From positions 57,461,196-57,525,195 of the forward strand of contig NC_088708.1 in the NCBI RefSeq assembly GCF_963576615.1: 64,000 bases of DNA, written 5' to 3'. Position 1 is the first letter of the stretch, and each line of letters starts with the position of its first letter. The translations under genes were made by a program, and so were the position numbers. Under the pieces are notes generated by a model. That model saw only the letters and a list, made by a program, of their open reading frames with translations. It was not told where the DNA came from and did not search any database. Below, one piece after another: positions 26,801-40,200 of this stretch. This DNA is from Watersipora subatra (Eukaryota; Bryozoa; Gymnolaemata; Cheilostomatida; Watersiporidae).

Positions 26801-29800
26801 AGATTTATAGCATATTATTTGATAGCATGATTGCGGTAATCTGAACTCGGCTTACAACGGATCGACGCTTGTACCTCCTTGTTTTATTGCACATAAAAAG
26901 CTAGTTTTTGGCTGCGACTATAGCAAGCATGTCAATGAGTATTGCGCAATGAGCTTTTATGCTTTTAAATATAGTTATAAAATGAAAAAATGCCTTCAAA
27001 TTTAAAATGAAATAAAAGACCTAAAAGCTGCAACAAATTTCAATGCAGGCTATAAAATCATCGTAGGTTGATGTCGCACCGCCGAAGGAGATTGCAGAAT
27101 ATAGGCAACATTTGATTCGTCCATGAAAAGGTTAAATTTATCTTCTCAATATTCTGACGAGGTGTTTGAAAAATACAATGCCACCCTTTATTTGAACGTC
27201 ACCTATAATAAAGCGTTACTCTAAGGGAAGGGTTGAAAAATAGAGCGTCATGGCGTTCATATAAAGGTTTTACTATATCTACACTGGCCAACCTAGGGTG
27301 TGTACTGAGCCTATGTACACTGGCCAACCTAGGGTGTGTACTGAGCCTATCTACACTGGCCAAATTCTCAAACACTCTGACTAGTTACTAGGTTTGCTTA
27401 AGAAGTACCAAAGTTGTGATCTGCTGATGTTAACTTTGCACAGGTGGCTACTAGGAAGGCCTTTGGTACAGCACTGCTCAAGCTTGGCAGATCTAACAAC
27501 CGGGTTATCAATGTTGACGGTGACGTGAAGAATTCTACATTCAGCATCGATCTGGAGGTGTGTATCGTGTTGTTAATTTTATATCCCTGTTGCTGACAGT
27601 TATATGTAGCTGTGTCTCAGTGTCAGTTCTCTCTGGCCTCTAGCCCTACTGCAGCAAGTAAATACTTAGCGGTTTGTTAGCCCTCGGTTGCATGTTTCGG
27701 ACAAAGCTCGAATTCAGCATCTTCTTCTGAAATAGATTGTTGAGAGAATTCTCCTCGCGTAGATCACATTCCTACGAGAAAATGATTCAACATGATGAAG
27801 ACTTTTAAACTGCATTTAGATAAATGAAAATATGTGTATTCTAATCAATTCTGATATAATACCGAACATCTGTATTTGTACATTTTATTGTGTTTTAAAT
27901 TCAAAGTGGTTATGTAGTAAACTGATATATGATCGTTCTCTGAGTAATTAAATATTTGTACTAATTAATATAAATAATATTTGTATTAATTGATCACCTA
28001 TGACAGCTTCATCTACTCGATAACGGCTGGCGAACTCAGGTATAGATTTCACTTGAAAAATTTTCATTTGCTCTGTCATGGTAGACATAGGTCAGGATTT
28101 ATCATTCACAACTAAGTTCAGCATCGGTACTGTTTAGACTTACTGCTTTTGTTGTCATTCTTCAGCACTATACTACATATATGTCATAACTTATATAATC
28201 AACCCGCTTCCCTTAACATGTGCTTGGAATTTGCATAATCATTCAAAGGGTCCTACGCATGATGTAATGGATCACGAGACCATGATAACGCACTTGCAAT
28301 CGTGCGTTATATCAGATTCCCTATAATGCTCATGTTATTGCTGATCTCGCCCGAGTGTGAGTTAGAAAGAATGCCACTGTATTGACCAGCAGCTTTAGGA
28401 AGTGTGTGGCTGCGAATGTTTCATTGGCATGATTTTAGATATAAGCAGAACCTTAAAAATGTCTCAAGATACTTACCCATTAAATTTGCATACAACTTAC
28501 TAGTCAACTATTCCATGTCTTTGTATGTAACACACAGTAAACTATTCCATGTCTTTGTATGTTACGCACAGTAAACTATTCCATTTCTTTGTATGTAACA
28601 CACAGTAAACTATTTCATGTGTTTGTATCAGTGAACTAACTTATCTCCCTTTATGTTATATTTAGAATGAACTACCAGACCAATTCATTCAAGGCTACAT
28701 AGCCGAGCAGAATTTGGTTGGAGTGGCAGTTGGTGCTGCCGCTCGTAACAGAACCATAGCTTTCTGTAGTTCTTTTGCTGCCTTCTTTTCAAGAGCCTAC
28801 GATCAAATCAGAATGGGCGCTATCTCTTTCACCAACGTCAATTATGTCGGTTCCCACGTTGGTATTTCTATTGGTAAGTCGTCACCACTCCAACATATAT
28901 TCCTGCACTAATGTTTCTATATCCTTTTCTTAGTTAGCCGCTAGTGACTCAAACTTTCTATTCAAATTTATAGCTCTATATCTATGTACCAGAACTGCCT
29001 AGTTTGGGGTTGTCAACATTTGATTGTCATACATCTAAACAATCTCTCGGCTCATGCGTACACCCCAATAATATCGTGTAACATTTGCGCATGACCGTTC
29101 TAATCAAGTACATGAGTGTGATCTGTGTGAGCTCTGTATGTCAGACGTGAAACAAACCGTGTCATACTTGTATGACACATTCAAATTCATGAGTACCAAT
29201 TTTTGTATGATGCTTCAAAATTGACACATTTTTATCTTATTGTATGATGTGATATGAAGAGCTGCTAATGGGTAGATTGTTATTTCATGATTCTTGCGCT
29301 GCTCATGCAACATGGTCGCCGAGTGTGATTGCTTAGGGACTGCATAAAATGCTCGACTATCCACATATTGTTGTGCCTTACATGTAATGCTTACAAGTAT
29401 TCGCACTGTATCTGCGCACTTACTTTTTAACAAGAAATCATTTTTATCTTCTCACATAACAACCATTTTATTTGTTGTGTAACTGTGCCAATCTATCGGT
29501 CGAGTTAGTTGTGGGCTAAAAAAAGGATTACGTAAAAAGATCCTGCGAGGCACACTTGAGCATATCTAACTAGCACCTATATACTCAGGGGAGGATGGAC
29601 CTAGTCAAATGGCCTTAGAGGATCTGGCTATGTTCCGGGCCATTCCCAATTGTACTGTCTTTTACCCATCTGATGCTGTGTCCACTGAGAGGGCCATAGA
29701 ACTAGCAGCGAACGCTGAAGGCTCTACATTCACCAGGACTTCTCGGCCAGCCACTGTCAACGTGTATAAGAATGACGAGACATTTGAGGTTGGAAAATGC

Positions 29801-32800
29801 AAGGTGTGTATATCCATGTATGTACATGTGTGTGCCTGGTTCTTTGAGTCATTTCTGACCATCCAGCATTTTGACACGGCTCTAATGCTTACCTTAGATC
29901 ATGTATGTCAGTGCATTTAAGGTCCTTAGATGATGTATGTCAGTGCATTTAAGGTCCTTAGATCATGTATGTCAGTGCAGTTAAGGTCCTTAGATCATGT
30001 ATGTCAGTGCAGTTAAGGTCCTTAGATCATGTATGTCAGTGCATTTAAGGTCCTTAGATCATGTATGTCAGTGCAGTTAAGGTCCTTAGATCATGTATGT
30101 CAGTGCAGTTAAGATCCTTAGATCATGTATGTCAGTGCAGTTAAGGTCCTTAGATCATGTATGTCAGTGCAGTTGAGGTCCTTAGATCGTGTATGTCAGT
30201 GCAGTTAGGGTCCTTAGATCATGTATATCAGTGCAGTTAAGGTCCTTAGATCATGTATGTCAGTGCAGTTAAGGTCCTTAGATCATGTATGTCAGTGCAG
30301 TTGAGGTCCTTAGATCATGTATGTCAGTGCAGTTAAGGTCCTTAGATCATGTATGTCAGTGCAGTTAAGGTCCTTAGATCATGTATGTCAGTGCAGTCAA
30401 GGTCCTTAGATCATGTATGTCAGTGCAGTCAAGGTCTTTAGATCATGTATGTCAGGGCAGTTAAGGTCCCTAGATCATGTATGTCAGTGCAGTTAAGGTC
30501 CTTAGATCATGTATGTCAGTGCAGTTAAGGTCCTTAGATCATGTATGTCAGTGCAGTTAAGGTCCTTAGATCATGTATGTCAGTGCAGTCAAGGTCCTTA
30601 GATCATGTATGTCAGTGCAGTCAAGGTCTTTAGATCATGTATGTCAGGGCAGTTAAGGTCCCTAGATCATGTATGTCAGTGCAGTTAAGGTCCTTAGATC
30701 ATGTATGTCAGTGCAGTTAAGGTCCTTAGATCATGTATGTCAGTGCAGTCAAGGTCCTTAGATCATGTATGTCAGTGCAGTCAAGGTCTTTAGATCATGT
30801 ATGTCAGGGCAGTTAAGGTCCCTAGATCATGTATGTCAGTGCAGTTAAGGTCTTTAGATCATGTATGTCAGTGCAGTTAAGGTCCTTAGATCATGTATGT
30901 CAGGGCAGTTAAGGTCCCTAGATCATGTATGTCAGTGCAGTTAAGGTCCTTAGATCATGTATGTCAGTGCAGTTAGGGTCCTTAGATCATGTATGTCAGT
31001 GCAGTTAGGGTCCTTAGATCATGTATGTCAGTGCAGTTAAGGTCCTTAGATCATGTATGTCAGTGCAGTTAAGGTCCTTAGATCATGTATGTCAGGGCAG
31101 TTAAGGTCCCTAGATCATGTATGTCAGTGCAGTTAAGGTCCTTAGATCATGTATGTCAGTGCGGTTAAGGTCCTTAGATCATGTATGTCAGTGCAGTTAA
31201 GCTTACCGAGCGTAAACACATTGGCTTAAATAGTAGTACTTTAAACTTATCGGGAGTAGATCTCTTTTTCTGATTCTAGAGCGAAATCCTTCAGAATGAT
31301 TCTATTTTTTAACCTTTTTTAAAAGTAGTGATGTTATTAACAAATACTATTTTATCTTAAAATCAAACTAGATGCTTTTGTGTTGGACTTGGCTAAATTG
31401 CAGCATGAGGCCGGCAGCGTTTGTTAATATTTGTCGCAAATTTTTAAAATATTGTACAAAATTGTATCCGTTAAAGCAATCTTGAAGCCTAAACTCAACT
31501 AGTTTGTATATAGCAGTTGTAAGACAATAAATGCCGGTCGATTTAGTATCATTCTCCTAATTCGCTTCTGCGGGTATTACTCCATTATGGGTCTAAAAGC
31601 TGATGATGATCAAGTTATTATAGTAGCGCTGTATTTAGAGGAAATTATGTAAATGTTTGATGCTTGGAAACGCTTCAAGACACAAGAGTTCAAATTTTGA
31701 CACAATTTTTAGGCTGAATAGGGAGTGAAAATAAAAGAAAGTAAAAAGATATAACCTAGCTAGTATTTCAGGTTGTACGTGAGACTGAGAGTGACCAAGT
31801 TACTGTGGTTGGTGCCGGCGTTACTCTTCATGAGGCTTTGGCTGCTGCCGATAAACTGAAGGCTGCCGGAGTTAATGTCAGGGTGATCGATCCTTTCACC
31901 ATCAAGCCAATAGACAAAGCTGGCTTGATTGCAGCTGTTAAAGCCACCGGAGGTCGTCTCGTCGTTGTGGAAGATCACTATCGTGAAGGTAACGGGTTTG
32001 ATTTTTATTTGGTTGATATTAAAATAAACCAACCTGAGTCTGTGAGGATATTTTTCAGTGAACAAGTAACACAACACATCGACAGTATTGCATGAAAAGG
32101 TGCTACTAAGCTGCTCATAATACCTTGAATAAAATTGGTAGATTAAGTGGCCTGATAACATAAACATACAACTGACTCATTTGTATATACAGTCAAACAT
32201 GGGTAACTCAAACTTCACGGGACCGAGCGAAAGTGGTCTGTCTAGTTATCAGAGCGTTCAAGTTATCAGAGCACTGTCACAAGTCCATTTATTTATTTAT
32301 TAGTAGATACATGTATATATACAAACTATAATATAAATCAAAAGCATAAATGGTTTGTTTCAAATTAAATGCTTCTAATGTCACGTTTAAAAAAAATTTT
32401 ATCAAAAAGTACAGAGATTTTTCTATCATTTGATTGGTTTGTTGTTTGAGGTGATGTTATTCCCAGGACATTTTTTAGATTAAAATTGGCAAAACTTGAT
32501 CGCTGTTGAAATGCTCAGAAGAAAAGACATCTTTTTCTTTTGAGCATTTTAACCAAGATCAATTTGCCGATTTTTCTTTAAGTTTATGCGAAGGTTACCT
32601 CACTTTTCCTTGCTTCTGAAGGGCCATCGCTAAGCGGATGTTTGGTAAAAATCAAATTTCACCAAACCTTTAGAAAAGTCGTTGACAGAAATATTTTGCT
32701 GATGATGGTAATAACGACGTCTATGAACTACGATAAGTTGAGGTTTACTTCTATGGCTTGGAATAAAGTGATTTTCTAAAGCGATAACAACTGTTTCGGC

Positions 32801-33760
32801 AGTCGTTGGGCAAAAAACTGTTCGAGTTAATAAAGTTGAGGTCGAGTTATCTAAAGCAATTTATCATTACGTGGGAACGAACCAAAAAAACCGTTCGAGT
32901 TAACCATGTGTTAGAGCTATCCGAGAACGGGTTATCCATGTTTGACTGTATTAGAAAATCCTTGGGTCTTATCTTATGCCTTTATTGGACATTAATGCAC
33001 ATGTCTGTAGGCGTCAACTTCAATACAGTCCGACCTCTATTTCGATCATCTCTATCTACAAATTCTTTTGACATACGATGTAAAATTTGAGCGAAGTATT
33101 GTCGTGAAATACTAGGTAATCTTCAACATATATGTTCTAAATATTAAAATTTTGCAAATAAAAGTAAAGTGTTGTGGAAATTGAAAGTTGAACATAAAAA
33201 TATACAAATCAAGCTAGTTCAAATAATACCTAGTGTCAGTTCAAGTAAGTTACACTGCACACTTTCTATCACTTTACCCCTGATCCTATGTGTTGCTTAG
33301 CCTGCAATTCTATTCACATATTTTTAAAGTGAAATAACAGTAAACTCGTTTCACTGATTATTACCGTACTCCAATTTCATATACAGTTTAGTTTTGTAAC
33401 ATAGTGTTTAACAATTTCTTGATATATTTTGCTTTTGTATTTTGTTATGGTTCTAAGTCTTAAATTAGCAAAATACAATGCATTTCTCAGCAATATTTGC
33501 TCCAAAATATGATATTTTTGGCATACGTGTTGCTTTGTTACAAATTGTTTGCATACGTTCATATAAACTGTCAAATGGAAACTTTGGCAGGTGGTCTTGG
33601 AGAAGCAGTATTAAGTGCAGTGGCTGGAGAGAAGCTAGCCTTCAAGCACTTAGCTGTGAGTAGTGTGCCACGTAGTGGACCTGGATCCGCTTTGATGGAG
33701 ATGTTTGGAATCAGTGCTAATTGCATCAGCAAAGCTGTACAACAACTTCTCTCTGCGTAA
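20803..33760 (+). CDS. TKT: Transketolase (11 exons, 626 aa)
   Basis: Exons: 20803-20912, 21631-21862, 22258-22355, 23031-23222, 23405-23535, 23896-24089, 27444-27557, 28666-28873, 29589-29803, 31772-31988, 33591-33760; every junction is GT/AG and in frame. The enzyme moves two-carbon units between sugar phosphates in the non-oxidative pentose phosphate pathway (cytosol; thiamine diphosphate and a divalent metal). Visible motifs: SGHPTS (His38), SKGHACP (His78), GSLGQGL, the ThDP-binding [13 protein letters not shown] (Asp156) with the matching Asn in FDVNRLGQS, the catalytic Glu371 in [40 protein letters not shown] and VPRSGPG. The length fits human TKT (623 aa). No frameshift or stop was found, so the gene appears intact despite introns full of repeats. 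A TTTAAAAG at 20743-20750 could be a TATA-like element. Confidence 0.97.
24721..25468. mobile_element. Tc1/mariner-type MITE, 748 bp, TA target duplication
   Basis: The left end CAGTCGCACCTCTACATTCA and the inverted right end CAGTCATAGCTCGAAATACG are imperfect inverted repeats, each flanked by TA. The interior has no long ORF. It lies in TKT intron 6. The superfamily call rests on TA plus CAGT ends. Confidence 0.6.
25621..25975. repeat. 37-bp minisatellite, left part
   Basis: The unit is about caacctggagtaggaggctt followed by agcatatgtacactggc, with roughly nine to ten variant copies. The array is cut at 25975 by a 1.3-kb transposon and goes on at 27276. Confidence 0.85.
25976..27275. mobile_element. 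TA-flanked transposon (family C), 1300 bp, inside the minisatellite
   Basis: The ends are CAGTAAAACTTGTATTTAAA on the left and, inverted, TAGTAAAACCTTTATATGAA on the right, with TA on both sides. Removing it rejoins a normal array unit (agcaTA + TAtctacactgg). The sub-terminal left end repeats an 18-bp motif (ctatttgaacgccactt and variants) about five times. There is no transposase ORF, so it is non-autonomous. Relatives are at 37634-39027, 60890-61375 and 62624-63642. Confidence 0.8.
27276..27365. repeat. 37-bp minisatellite, right part
   Basis: About two further units (tacactggccaacctagggt, then gtgtactgagcctatg) continue the array at 25621-25975 on the other side of the inserted transposon. 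The units here share the cctagggtgtgtactgag variant, so they amplified locally. Confidence 0.8.
28506..28640. repeat. 34-bp tandem repeat, about 4 copies
   Basis: The unit aactattccatgtctttgta + tgtaacacacagta recurs just upstream of TKT exon 8. The last copy is shortened. Confidence 0.8.
29892..31200. repeat. 32-bp satellite, about 41 copies, in TKT intron 9
   Basis: The unit is gatcatgtatgtcagtgcag + ttaaggtcctta. It begins about 90 nt after the exon 9 donor. Copies differ at a few sites (gggcag, tcaagg, gtcttt, gtccct). The marker variant aaggtcttta recurs at 30431, 30623 and 30783, which is 192 and 160 bp apart (6 and 5 units), showing block duplication. Each unit holds the odd palindrome TAAGGTCCTTA. 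Confidence 0.95.
32190..32948. mobile_element. Tc1/mariner-type MITE, 759 bp, TA target duplication
   Basis: The left end CAGTCAAACATGGGTAACTC and the inverted right end CAGTCAAACATGGATAACCC match at 17 of 20 positions, and each is flanked by TA. The interior has no long ORF. It lies in TKT intron 10. Confidence 0.8.
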
Positions 33761-34105
33761 TTTTGTCATCAATGTCAATAGTCATGGTTTTCATTGACTA
33801 CTCATGCAACTATTATTATTGGTTTACTATTCATGCGATTTTTGTCGCTATTCACATTATCCTTTTGCATTGTTGTTAAATAATCTCAATATACATTTTT
33901 ATCTGGAACTGAATATGCTATGTTTACAGACCACAAGAACAATTGCTTGAAGACAACTGGTAATTAACGATATCTGGTTGCATCAATGTAGATATATTTT
34001 CAAAATGATTGGTTTTAGGCATAGAATGACATATGCATTTCAAAGGGAAACACTTCGAGTCAACATAGTGACAAACAAACTTGTAATTGGGAAATATCAG
34101 GTGAT

Positions 34106-34111
34106 AATAAA
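34106..34111 (+). promoter_or_regulatory. Candidate poly(A) signal AATAAA for TKT
   Basis: This is the first AATAAA after the TKT stop, about 346 nt on. It would end TKT just before the convergent membrane-protein gene, whose stop is at 34209. Confidence 0.4.
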
Positions 34112-34208
34112 AATCACTATGCTTTAGAGAAAATTTAACATGCTATCATAGTGCAGACAGATTATGACAGATTTTGAAATAATTAAACTAATTGAAAAAA
34201 TTGTAACT

Positions 34209-37200
34209 TTAATCTCGGTGCACTTTTGCTGGTCTCTTCTTTTTCTGTTTTTTGGTGCCAGATTCTACCTTGGTCATCGGTGAGCTCACAGGAAGTTTCA
34301 CTTCATTGCCAGAAAAGAGCAGTAGTTGCATATAGATGGTTAACCCCATAGCGCAGCAGAACCAAATGATCAGCTTGTATTCCTGTAAAGAGTCGGGTGC
34401 TTTATCAACATAATGGAATGGGCATAAAACTCCAAATAACGCAGGCAAAACTACATCACAAAATGTGGATGGGAATACAGTATTACAACATGCACAAAGA
34501 ATTTCATATTCATCTGTGGACTCACCAAAGAAGACATTTAGCTGGCGACTATAATCACTGCCTCGAAATATGATCTATTGAGTATCAAGCTAATTCATAT
34601 TTGATCAATCACCACTATAATTGTTAACACCACGCGAACATACTTGACCTCTCAAAAGATTTATTGGAGAATCTGGAAAATACTCCAAGGATCAATGAAA
34701 AAATCATTTTGGCAAGTATATTAGCTTCCTACAGAGGCAACCATCTATTGAACCCACCATCGCATTTTCAAAAGGTAGGCCGCAGATGGTGTACCAGCTG
34801 GACACTGATGGCGGTGGTTTTCCTTCTGGTAAGCAGTGGAAGCTCATGGGCTCGTTATAATTCTCTGTACAAAGGTATTTTTCTCTCTTCAGAGTCTGCA
34901 ATAAAACACATAGCATAAACTTAGCACAGGAAATACTGTGGCAACGAGCAAAACGTGCTACTATTTATGACTAAAAGAGCTGCCCACATGTGTTGAGAGC
35001 AGTTCAGATACTGCATGTATTTGTGGTTTATTCTTTACATATTAAAATCGAGCTTCGCCCCACACAAGTGACTCATTTTTAAACCAGATTTTTTAGATAA
35101 AGTATTAGCTGCTTCACTTCATTATTCTAATGCTTTCCTTCACTCATACGTTTACAGCATCTTACATGATTTTCTCCGTAAATTAAAGGCTTATTTTTTT
35201 TAACAATACAAATGAGACACTGAAAATAATGAAGTTTAGTTATATTTTCGAAGCACACACAGGTTGGTAAAGAAGGCCAGTCTAAGGGTCACCGCAACAA
35301 AACAGCCAAATATATCTGCGAGAGATGACAAGTCTGTAGACAGCTAGCAACGTTGCAGCTTATCAGTGGCTGGTCTTGAATTAAATACAGTTCTCCCGAC
35401 ATGTAACACAGGCCTTAGCCATAGTATGTAAAATGCCAATAGGATACCAGAAGAGCAACACAGGTAGATCTGTTAGTAGCGCCGCTGTAAAGTCATTTTA
35501 GCTACTGAGGCCTTGTATGACCTTTTCTGATTTCTGCAAACATGCAAAACATTATTCAAAAAGACTCTAAAAAGTAAAAAGCATATATAGAAACTGGCCT
35601 ATTACAAGTACTAACAGCAGACTTTTCAGATATTCAAATTGGAGACAGAATGTTAGCATTAGTTGATGGTTACACACTGCCCAACAAGACAATGATACAG
35701 CAAAAAAATGATACATTCAAGTAAACTCACAACGCCAGTAACGCTGAATGTATCTTCCGTTGCATTGCAGGGTCCTATGGGTTGGTGCAATCCTGTGGCT
35801 TTCACTTCCTCTGGTTTCGCAACAAACATAAGTAGAAAGAAAAGCAGGAAGTGTTGAGCTACGTTAAATACAGGTAGACTTTGCAATTTCTCTGTAACAA
35901 ACAAAGGGATGGTTTGTAAACTTTTTGTTACTTGCACTGCAATCAACCGAAAGACTTAGCAACAAGTTACAACTAACAACTACTTAGCAGGGTAAGATAG
36001 CGAGGTGTTATAAGATGTTATGGTGCGGAAAGAATCGCTGATATCTGTATTAATGATCAACCTTACCTCAATCAAGATACAAATCATGCATTAACTACGC
36101 ATGTGAACCCATAAAGAGTTTCCTTAGGTTTTACATGAAGTTCATTTCGGTCTGTTGATCACTGATTTGGGGGAACTAAATGTTCAGGGGCCAGAAGATT
36201 GAAACAACTGAGCTATAGACTGGCATCAGTTAATCCTGGTAACTAACGACTTTGTTGCCGTGTCTCAAATATGAAATGAACACGCGAACAATTTTTAAGA
36301 ACTTTGTCGGTTTTGAAAAAGGAAGTTCTAGCATGTCAAATAATACACTATATTTAGAGAGTCGATTACCTTCCAGATCTTTCTGCCTATCATTAGTTTT
36401 GACCAAGTGTCAAGAATATGGATCAAATGACAAATACATCAAATGACAGATAATGCTGAAGAGATCACTGCAGGATTAGAGATAAAAACAGACCAGCTAC
36501 TAGAGAATAACAATCCTCTTATATACAGAGAAGGTCTCTTCGTGAGTCAGCAACTTTTGAACTATGTATAGCAACCCAATGAAAGTGATCAGTTTCACAC
36601 CTTTCCCTTCTAATATGACCAAGATCATCGAAACAAACGCATTGCACAATGATAAAAACTAGCCAGAAACGTGAAACTTTTCAGGTTTATCAAAGCAGTA
36701 CATTTACTCATCTCACGATTGGACTAAAAAGAGGGAGCTATAGAACATATATTGCATGTTTTACTCACCCTTACTACAATCTGATCTGTCTCGTGTGGTC
36801 GGCGTTCGATCAGATATCCAAGAAATAAGAAGACATAGAGATAGCCACATAATAACAGGCACTTCCGAGTGGATGTCAAACCAATCGTGCATTGGGTGGT
36901 AGAATATCAAAAAGAAGGCTGAAACACCTACTGGCATGGCCAGGCTGCCAGCCAGCACGGTACACAAGCACTCTGTAAAACAGCTGCAAAGCATACACAT
37001 CAGTTTATCAGGTTGTTACACTTCCCATGAGGAAGGCTGTTCTATTGCAAACATATGCTAGCTTTCCCCAGTAGTAATAACAAACAAACTCGTAAATACA
37101 AAGAAAGTGAGAGAATGAGAAGTGGTTTTACATGTATCTCACTTCTAGCAGGATTTGGTTCAATGCATATTCATTAGTCTGCAACTCGAATCTGGCAATA

Positions 37201-40200
37201 GATAAGTGTAAGAGGCTTCTCATCTTGCAGACGAGAGTAACCGTTTCATTTAGAAAGTTGATAATGGTGGAGACAACTTTTGTTCTTGTTGGGTTGCTGG
37301 TACATAGGTATTTAGAATTTAATGGTTATGTATGTAGCATTTTGGAATGTATCACATTCAACATATAGACAAACCTATTCTTTTAATCATTTCAATGAAT
37401 AAATTTCGTTTAAACAATGGAAAATTAGAGCAAATATGTGATTTTATACATGAAGTAATTTCTAACATACAACTTTTGAAATTTACAACACATTGCAGTT
37501 TCATAACTAAAAGTGAAGAGGCCATCAAAAATTGAAAGTAAAACATATAAAATATATAGACAAGGTTAGTTTAGAGTTCCTCTAGGGTAAGCTATGCCTA
37601 TTGCCTACTCTACCTCTGAACAAACTTAATTTACTGTAAAACTTCTAGTTGAACATCACCTCTATTTGACCGCCACTTATGGGAGAAGGGTGAAAAATAG
37701 AGCGCAACCCTTTAATTGAACGCCATCTCCATTTGACACCCATTTTGACAGTATTTGATCAGAATGAACTCATAATAGCAAATGAAAAGTGTCCACAAAA
37801 TAGTACTTATGATGACTCGGTTACATCCATAACAATTAATGTTCCGTTGTTTCTGTTTGTATCGAAGTACGCTTTCCAACTACAAAGTTTTTCATTTTTT
37901 TAAAACTTTGAAAACAACACCGTAAATATAATTAAGAACTGTATCTGACTAATAGTAGTTTTATTGGTTAATGCGGTTTTGATACCTCAACGTATGTGAA
38001 AAATGGTTTACATTTACTAAGGTATATGAACAATTAGTTTTAGGCTAAAAGTTGTGCTTGGCGCTCATGCGGCTTAAATTTTATCATTATTTGTGCGAAA
38101 TGCACCACCTAAAAGTTTTTCTCTGTTAAAATAATGTTTAGACGCTAATATCAACTAGTTCAACAGTGCTGAAAAAAAGTTGAGGGCAGAAGACAATTGT
38201 GGAAGGTTTTGAACAGCCAGAATAAGATGTTCGTTTTATCGAGAGAAACAAGCAGAGCACAACTGGCCAAGCAAACGATGCAAATATTCAATTAATTTGT
38301 GTTAATGTTAATCTTTGTTTTTGCATGTATTAGAAGTATGGTTCGTTTATTGTCACTTTTTCTTGAATATATATTTGTAGCATTTGATAGATTATTCTTA
38401 TATAACTTATAAATAAACTTATAGATTTGTAGATTTGTAGCATATTACTTGATAGCATTTTTGCGATTATTTTAACTCGGCTTACAATGGATCGATGCTC
38501 ATAATTACTCTTCTACTGCACATAAAAAGCTAGTTTTGGCTGCAAGCGGTAGCAAACATATCATTGAGTGCAATGAGCTTTAATGCAGCATTATTAAATA
38601 TAATTATAAATGATAAATATGCCATCAAATTTAGAATGAAATAAAAAAATTGAAAGCTCCAACAAATTGCAAAGTAGGACACAGGCTATAATATCATCGC
38701 AGGTTAATTGCAAGCAATAGATATCAACCATTAGAGATATTTTTCGGCTTTCAAATGCATATTTATTTAGAGATCTTTGACAAGTTTAAGGTAGGTTACC
38801 AGATTTATTGTATTCAAAAGGTTTAATATCGCTCCGCCGAAAAAGAGAGCAAAATATAGGCAGCATTCGCTTTGCCCGTAATATGGCTAAATTAATCTTC
38901 CGAGAATTCTGACGAACTATTGGAAAAATACGACGCACCAAAATTTGAACACCACCTCTATTTGACCGCTACTATAGAGAAAGTTTGAAAAATAGAGCGT
39001 CATGGCGTTCATATAGAGGTTTTTGCATATAATTCAGTTTTCGCATTTAGCTTATTGCATTTAGTTTTTTACCAAATTTAAAATAATATTTTATGCTATG
39101 AGCATTTGCCTGAAAAAATTGTTGCTAGTTTTTGTGGTGTGGAACAAACTAGACACAATAGTTTAATTTGTTATTGCAAACCAAATATAAAAAATTTCAG
39201 AACAAATAAACTTCACATGTATAGGTTTTACTGTAGTGTGAAAAAGGTTAAAGTTATTTATAAGCTATTATCCTGGTGAAACATTTTGTTGATGAATGCA
39301 CAAGGTTTCAGCTCAAATGATAAAATTCGATATACTAAACCATGTTACTTACTTGCCGACTTCAAACTTGCTTTTAGCTGGCATGAGGATTTTGCGAGAG
39401 CCGAAGAATACAATGATCAAAGCAGCAACAAATGCTGAGTGGAAGTAGTATGAAGTCCAGGGGACATGATAATGCCTGTCATATATATTGACATCAGTGT
39501 CGTGCCAGGTCCACCAGAGCATCTTAATACCCATGATGTCATACGGCAAGTCCAAGATTACCACCAGTAGCCCAACTAGAAAGCGGAGAAGCAAAAAAAA
39601 TAATGAAATAGATGAAAAACATTGGAGCCATAAGAAAACAATAAAAACATTGATTCAGCTACACAAAAATTTGGCAATTTGTGTTTGAGAAAAAGCTTCA
39701 TCACAATTTTCAGAAGCAGCAATTATTTTTAAATCCTTCAAATATTAACTTACCAGCAAAAGGTTCAGCCCACCATTTTAGGTTAGCTCTGAGGGCAGTA
39801 ACCCAAGCTGTATACCAGAACTGATTGTCTAAAAAAATTGAACATAAGGTGTTGTAACAACTTTAACGAATTTTTTTTTTAAATATGAAATTAAGCATAA
39901 CCATACATTTGCTTGTACTTGTCCAAAATGATAACTTAAGGTGCACAACAGCATATATCAGAATTATTCATTTCAGCATTTTTCCAATTCACAGTCCCAA
40001 AACAAACAAAAACTTTGTTCTGCTACATATCTGATTGACAAAGTTTTTATAACCACATGCACAACCTGTCACTAGCATTGAGAGAAGCAAATAGCCTGAA
40101 GGACTCGTATGCTAATTTTGCAAGTGAGAACCCTTGAGTATGTAAACTGCATTTAGTGAATGTAAATACTTACATACAAGAACAATATATAATGGAAAGC

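Noticed and set aside
29892-31200. CRISPR-like array of 32-bp repeats
   Set aside because: The repeats are directly adjacent with no spacers and sit in a spliced animal gene; it is a satellite.
33023-33240. Start of another CAGT-type MITE (cagtccgacctctatttcga)
   Set aside because: No matching inverted right end was found, so the element cannot be delimited.
39350-39360. Donor of the membrane-protein exon placed after GGC AAG
   Set aside because: The GT lies one base earlier (GGCAA|gtaagt). Only this phase joins in frame to the exon at 36983, giving GNCFTEC.
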